Assembly (NCBI RefSeq): GCF_965227785.1
Contig: NZ_OZ245785.1
Span: forward strand, 2,294,001 to 2,358,000
Direction: 5' to 3'
Source: Gracilimonas sp965227785
Lineage (GTDB): Bacteria > Bacteroidota > Rhodothermia > Balneolales > Balneolaceae
Length of the DNA: 64,000 bases
This document shows, one piece after another, positions 61,759-64,000 of this stretch (positions within the stretch are counted from its first letter, which is position 1; each line of letters starts with the position of its first letter). The notes below the pieces were generated by a model. The model did no database searches and was not told the DNA's origin. It saw only the letters and a program-made list of their open reading frames with translations. The position numbers and the translations under genes are program-made.

Positions 61759-61792
61759 AAGCCTCGCTCATTTATTTGGGCGAGGCTTTTTT
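61759..61792 (+). terminator. Rho-independent terminator after the BspA-like gene
   Basis: AAGCCTCGCTCA pairs with TGGGCGAGGCTT (one G-T or mismatch pair) around a TTTATT loop, followed by a T tract. It lies 27 nt after the stop codon at 61730-61732. Confidence 0.9.
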
Positions 61793-61808
61793 AATCAGTA
61801 GCCAAAAT

Positions 61809-61848
61809 ATAGGTACATATACCTACACGAATGAGTAGCTCTTCCTAT
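61809..61848 (+). promoter_or_regulatory. 40-bp palindromic element, copy 3
   Basis: ATAGGTA-CATA-TACCTAC (61809-61826) keeps the palindrome with small changes, and ACGAATGAGTAGCTCTTCCTATGG follows, as in copy 2. It lies between the terminator of the BspA-like gene and the receiver pseudogene, 83 nt ahead of its ATG. Confidence 0.6.
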
Positions 61849-61931
61849 GGAATTACCTCAAATATAAAAGCACCTTCTAATCGGCTTTTAATAGGGGGTA
61901 TCCCTGCATCGGTAAAATTCAAAATCAATCG

Positions 61932-62091
61932 ATGAAATTATAGATCGCAGATGACTATGAGGATATGCAGGGCGAAGATAATAATCGTGACCGGCCACGA
62001 CGCCCCAACCTTCAGAAGAAAAGCAAAAGATTTATATGCAGCGGGCTTGGTCTCTAAAGATAAGCTCTCTGAGTTATCACAACTTTTATAA
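61932..62091 (+). pseudogene. Decayed receiver-only response regulator (paralogue of the gene at 54048)
   Basis: The start reads M-K-L-stop-I-A-D-D-Y-E-D-M, with a TAG at codon 4, compared with MKILIVDDHADM at 54048. After codon 13 the text jumps, in another frame, to KIIIVTGHDAPTFRRKAKDL and then YAAGLVSKDKLSELSQLL before TAA at 62089-62091, matching the C-terminal third of the intact copy (VVMVTGHNNPLFKTRAEEL). So it has an in-frame stop, a frameshift and a central deletion of roughly 65 codons that removes the phosphoacceptor. It occupies the same position ahead of a surface protein gene as its intact relative. Confidence 0.85.
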
Positions 62092-62118
62092 AACACCACA
62101 ACCAATTAGGGTATAAAT

Positions 62119-64000
62119 ATGAGACAGCTGTTACTAGTAACTACGTTTTTAACAATTCTTACAGGTTTTGCCTTTGCGCAACCGACCATTAGCTCGGTTT
62201 CTCCCACGAGAAATGCAATAGACATATCAGTGAGCTCAAATATTGTCATAACTTTTGATGATGATATGGATGAAACCAGTGCGGAAAGCTCGGATTACAT
62301 TCAGGTTAAAGGGTCTTTAAGTGGTCTTTTAACAACAACCAATACATTAAGTGGAGACGGGTTAACACTTACTATTGATCCGAGTAACGACTTTATACCT
62401 GGTGAAATAATTACGGTAAGAATTGGTCAGATACTTGACTTTACCCAAACTACAGGTTTGCAGCATCCAACGGTTTATCAATTCAGGGTAGAAACGAATG
62501 GTTCTGGTGTAGGGTATTTCAGTTCCTCGGATAAGTTTACAGGGTCAATTGGGGATAATGGTGCTAATATGACTTACATGGCAGACATTGATGGTGATGG
62601 AGACCTGGATGCTATTGTAGTAACAAGAACGGCAAGTGACCTTAAATTTTATGTGCTTTACAAGCAAAATGGTTCTGACTCTTATCTAACCCCTGATTTA
62701 AGCAGAACCGTTGACATTGCCGATAGTTCAGATCCTCAGGGAGCAACATTTAATGATATCGACAATGATGGTGATCTTGATTTCATACTTTTTGTGAGTC
62801 CGGGTGCCAATACACGCTCATTCTATGTATACACGAATGACGGGTTCGGGTCTTTTTCATCATCGTCATCTTCTTTCCATTCCGATTTGCCTACAACCGA
62901 TATTGGTCAGGGAGTATTTACTGATTATGACCGGGACGGACTGGATGAATTATTTATGACGGCTGACAATGTATATGGTTTGTGGCCATTCGAAAACGAT
63001 GGAACGGGTGGTCCGGGCTCATTTACAGAAGGCTCAAGCGTTGGGCAGTTTGGAAGTATTGCCGGCAGGTTTGCGGTTTCCCGAGACTTCAACAATGATG
63101 ATTATCCAGACATTGCCATCATCAAGAAAATTAATTTTAGTAGTACTGCAACAAATGACAGCTTAGGAGTTTTACTTTCAGATGGGGCTGGTGGTTTTAC
63201 TTCACATACATACAATGTTGGCAAGGTTGGAGCATCTTTTGTGGGCGCTTGGGGGATGGATGCCGGTGACTTTGATGGAGATGGATATATCGATCTGGCG
63301 TTTGTTACCAATGATAGTCTTTTTGTTTTAGACAATAATCAGAATGGCACTTTTGCAGCTCAACGTTCTTTCAATAAAAATTTCTCTGTTGGAGATGTCA
63401 GAGCGGCCGACATGGATAGTGATGGTGATTTAGATATTGTTATCCTGGGAAGTTATACCAGTATAATTTACAATGACGGTAGTGGTGATTTTGGAACTCC
63501 ATTTGGATTTAGCAGAGGATATTCAGGAATAGTTCCGGATATTAGTGATGCAGATGGCGATGGCGATCTGGATATGATCTATTCCGTTAACGGTACCATG
63601 ACAGTAATGACGAATGAGGCTGTAACTGCTCCTTCAAGCAACCCTACATCCTTTTATATTGAATCAAATCAAGGCACATCTCTAGGGTTAAGAATAAGTG
63701 GAGGTACATCCGGCACAAAAAACCTTGTACTCATGAAGCAGGGTAGTGCAGTGGACGCTACTCCAACAGATGATGTAATTTATACAGCCAACAGTACTTT
63801 CGGAAGTGGATCTGAAGTAGGTACCGGGAATTATGTGGTTTATGGCGGGTCTGGTAGTACGTTCACCGTTGATGGATTAGATCCTGACCAAACCTATCAC
63901 TTCCAAGTGTTTAAGTTTAATAGTGCCGGTGCTAGTGCTAAATACCAATTAACCAGTGCGCCAACAACAAGTGGTACAACCCGAACAGCGCCAACAGGCA
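62119..64000 (+). CDS. FG-GAP/VCBS-like surface protein (5' part, truncated by window)
   Basis: The frame is open from ATG 62119 to the window edge (627 codons, no stop). It starts with a signal peptide (LLLVTTFLTILTGFAFAQ), then a Big_5-like domain with SSVSPTRNAIDISVSSNIVITF. Residues about 130-490 contain FG-GAP/VCBS units with calcium-binding DxDxDG loops, such as ADIDGDGDLDAIVV, NDIDNDGDLDFILF, DFDGDGYIDLAFV and DADGDGDLDMIY. A fibronectin-like region follows. This is a typical exported adhesin or repeat protein; a T9SS tail, if any, lies beyond the window. It follows the receiver pseudogene by 27 nt. Confidence 0.88.
   Translation, partial: MRQLLLVTTFLTILTGFAFAQPTISSVSPTRNAIDISVSSNIVITFDDDMDETSAESSDYIQVKGSLSGLLTTTNTLSGDGLTLTIDPSNDFIPGEIITVRIGQILDFTQTTGLQHPTVYQFRVETNGSGVGYFSSSDKFTGSIGDNGANMTYMADIDGDGDLDAIVVTRTASDLKFYVLYKQNGSDSYLTPDLSRTVDIADSSDPQGATFNDIDNDGDLDFILFVSPGANTRSFYVYTNDGFGSFSSSSSSFHSDLPTTDIGQGVFTDYDRDGLDELFMTADNVYGLWPFENDGTGGPGSFTEGSSVGQFGSIAGRFAVSRDFNNDDYPDIAIIKKINFSSTATNDSLGVLLSDGAGGFTSHTYNVGKVGASFVGAWGMDAGDFDGDGYIDLAFVTNDSLFVLDNNQNGTFAAQRSFNKNFSVGDVRAADMDSDGDLDIVILGSYTSIIYNDGSGDFGTPFGFSRGYSGIVPDISDADGDGDLDMIYSVNGTMTVMTNEAVTAPSSNPTSFYIESNQGTSLGLRISGGTSGTKNLVLMKQGSAVDATPTDDVIYTANSTFGSGSEVGTGNYVVYGGSGSTFTVDGLDPDQTYHFQVFKFNSAGASAKYQLTSAPTTSGTTRTAPTG

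Overview
This window most likely comes from a Balneolaeota/Rhodothermota-type bacterium (Balneola or Gracilimonas-like), within the broad Bacteroidota-related group. The signs are a PorX-type response regulator of the type IX secretion system (T9SS), surface proteins ending in a 'YPNPFNP...GRKV..L' type A T9SS sorting domain, a DUF5916 outer-membrane protein, and frequent TTG or GTG starts with weak Shine-Dalgarno sequences. The assignment rests on recognising protein families by eye; no search was run.

About 1-47,300 is mostly a housekeeping chromosome with short operons on both strands. It holds, in order: the end of a TrhA/hemolysin III gene coupled to a secreted metalloprotease-propeller protein and a DUF2911 lipoprotein; an AtuA-C-like protein, a SIMPL protein and an ABC-F ATPase; an amidoligase plus glutamine-amidotransferase pair; a ParE/RelE-Phd toxin-antitoxin module; one small gene with the architecture of an integron cassette; serA, an HtrA protease, a REC-GAF regulator, an NrnA-type phosphoesterase, thiN and pnuC; tsaE, porX and a ComEA-like protein; an alpha/beta hydrolase, rluA-like and trhO; a secreted T9SS metalloprotease and fumarylacetoacetase; HU followed by an HU-membrane-LysM fusion; hemW, a gamma carbonic anhydrase and radC; three DUF2975 membrane proteins with a Cro-type regulator; amn and a Nudix gene back to back; a peroxiredoxin, topA and an unknown gene; DUF5916, malic enzyme and an M1 aminopeptidase; and recR, ybaB and dnaX.

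About 47,300-64,000 is an accessory, surface-oriented island, all on the plus strand. It contains a hybrid propeller sensor kinase (Reg_prop/Y_Y_Y/HisKA_3), its overlapping NarL-type response regulator, a PKD-type lipoprotein, a receiver-only protein coupled to a 2437-residue BspA-like/GLUG surface protein with a T9SS tail, a decayed second copy of the receiver-only gene, and a truncated FG-GAP-type surface protein. A 40-bp element with an 18-bp palindrome occurs three times, once ahead of each transcription unit after the response regulator. This makes a self-contained 'sense, regulate, display adhesin' system the best candidate here for something new.

Other points of note are an A9 slippery run in dnaX placed where a gamma subunit would end, with immediate stops in both alternative frames; an attC-like site with matching cassette boundary at 9848-10232; divergent amn and Nudix genes whose start codons together form CATATG; and several families of dispersed intergenic palindromes. 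No tRNA, rRNA, CRISPR array, phage or transposase gene was seen.
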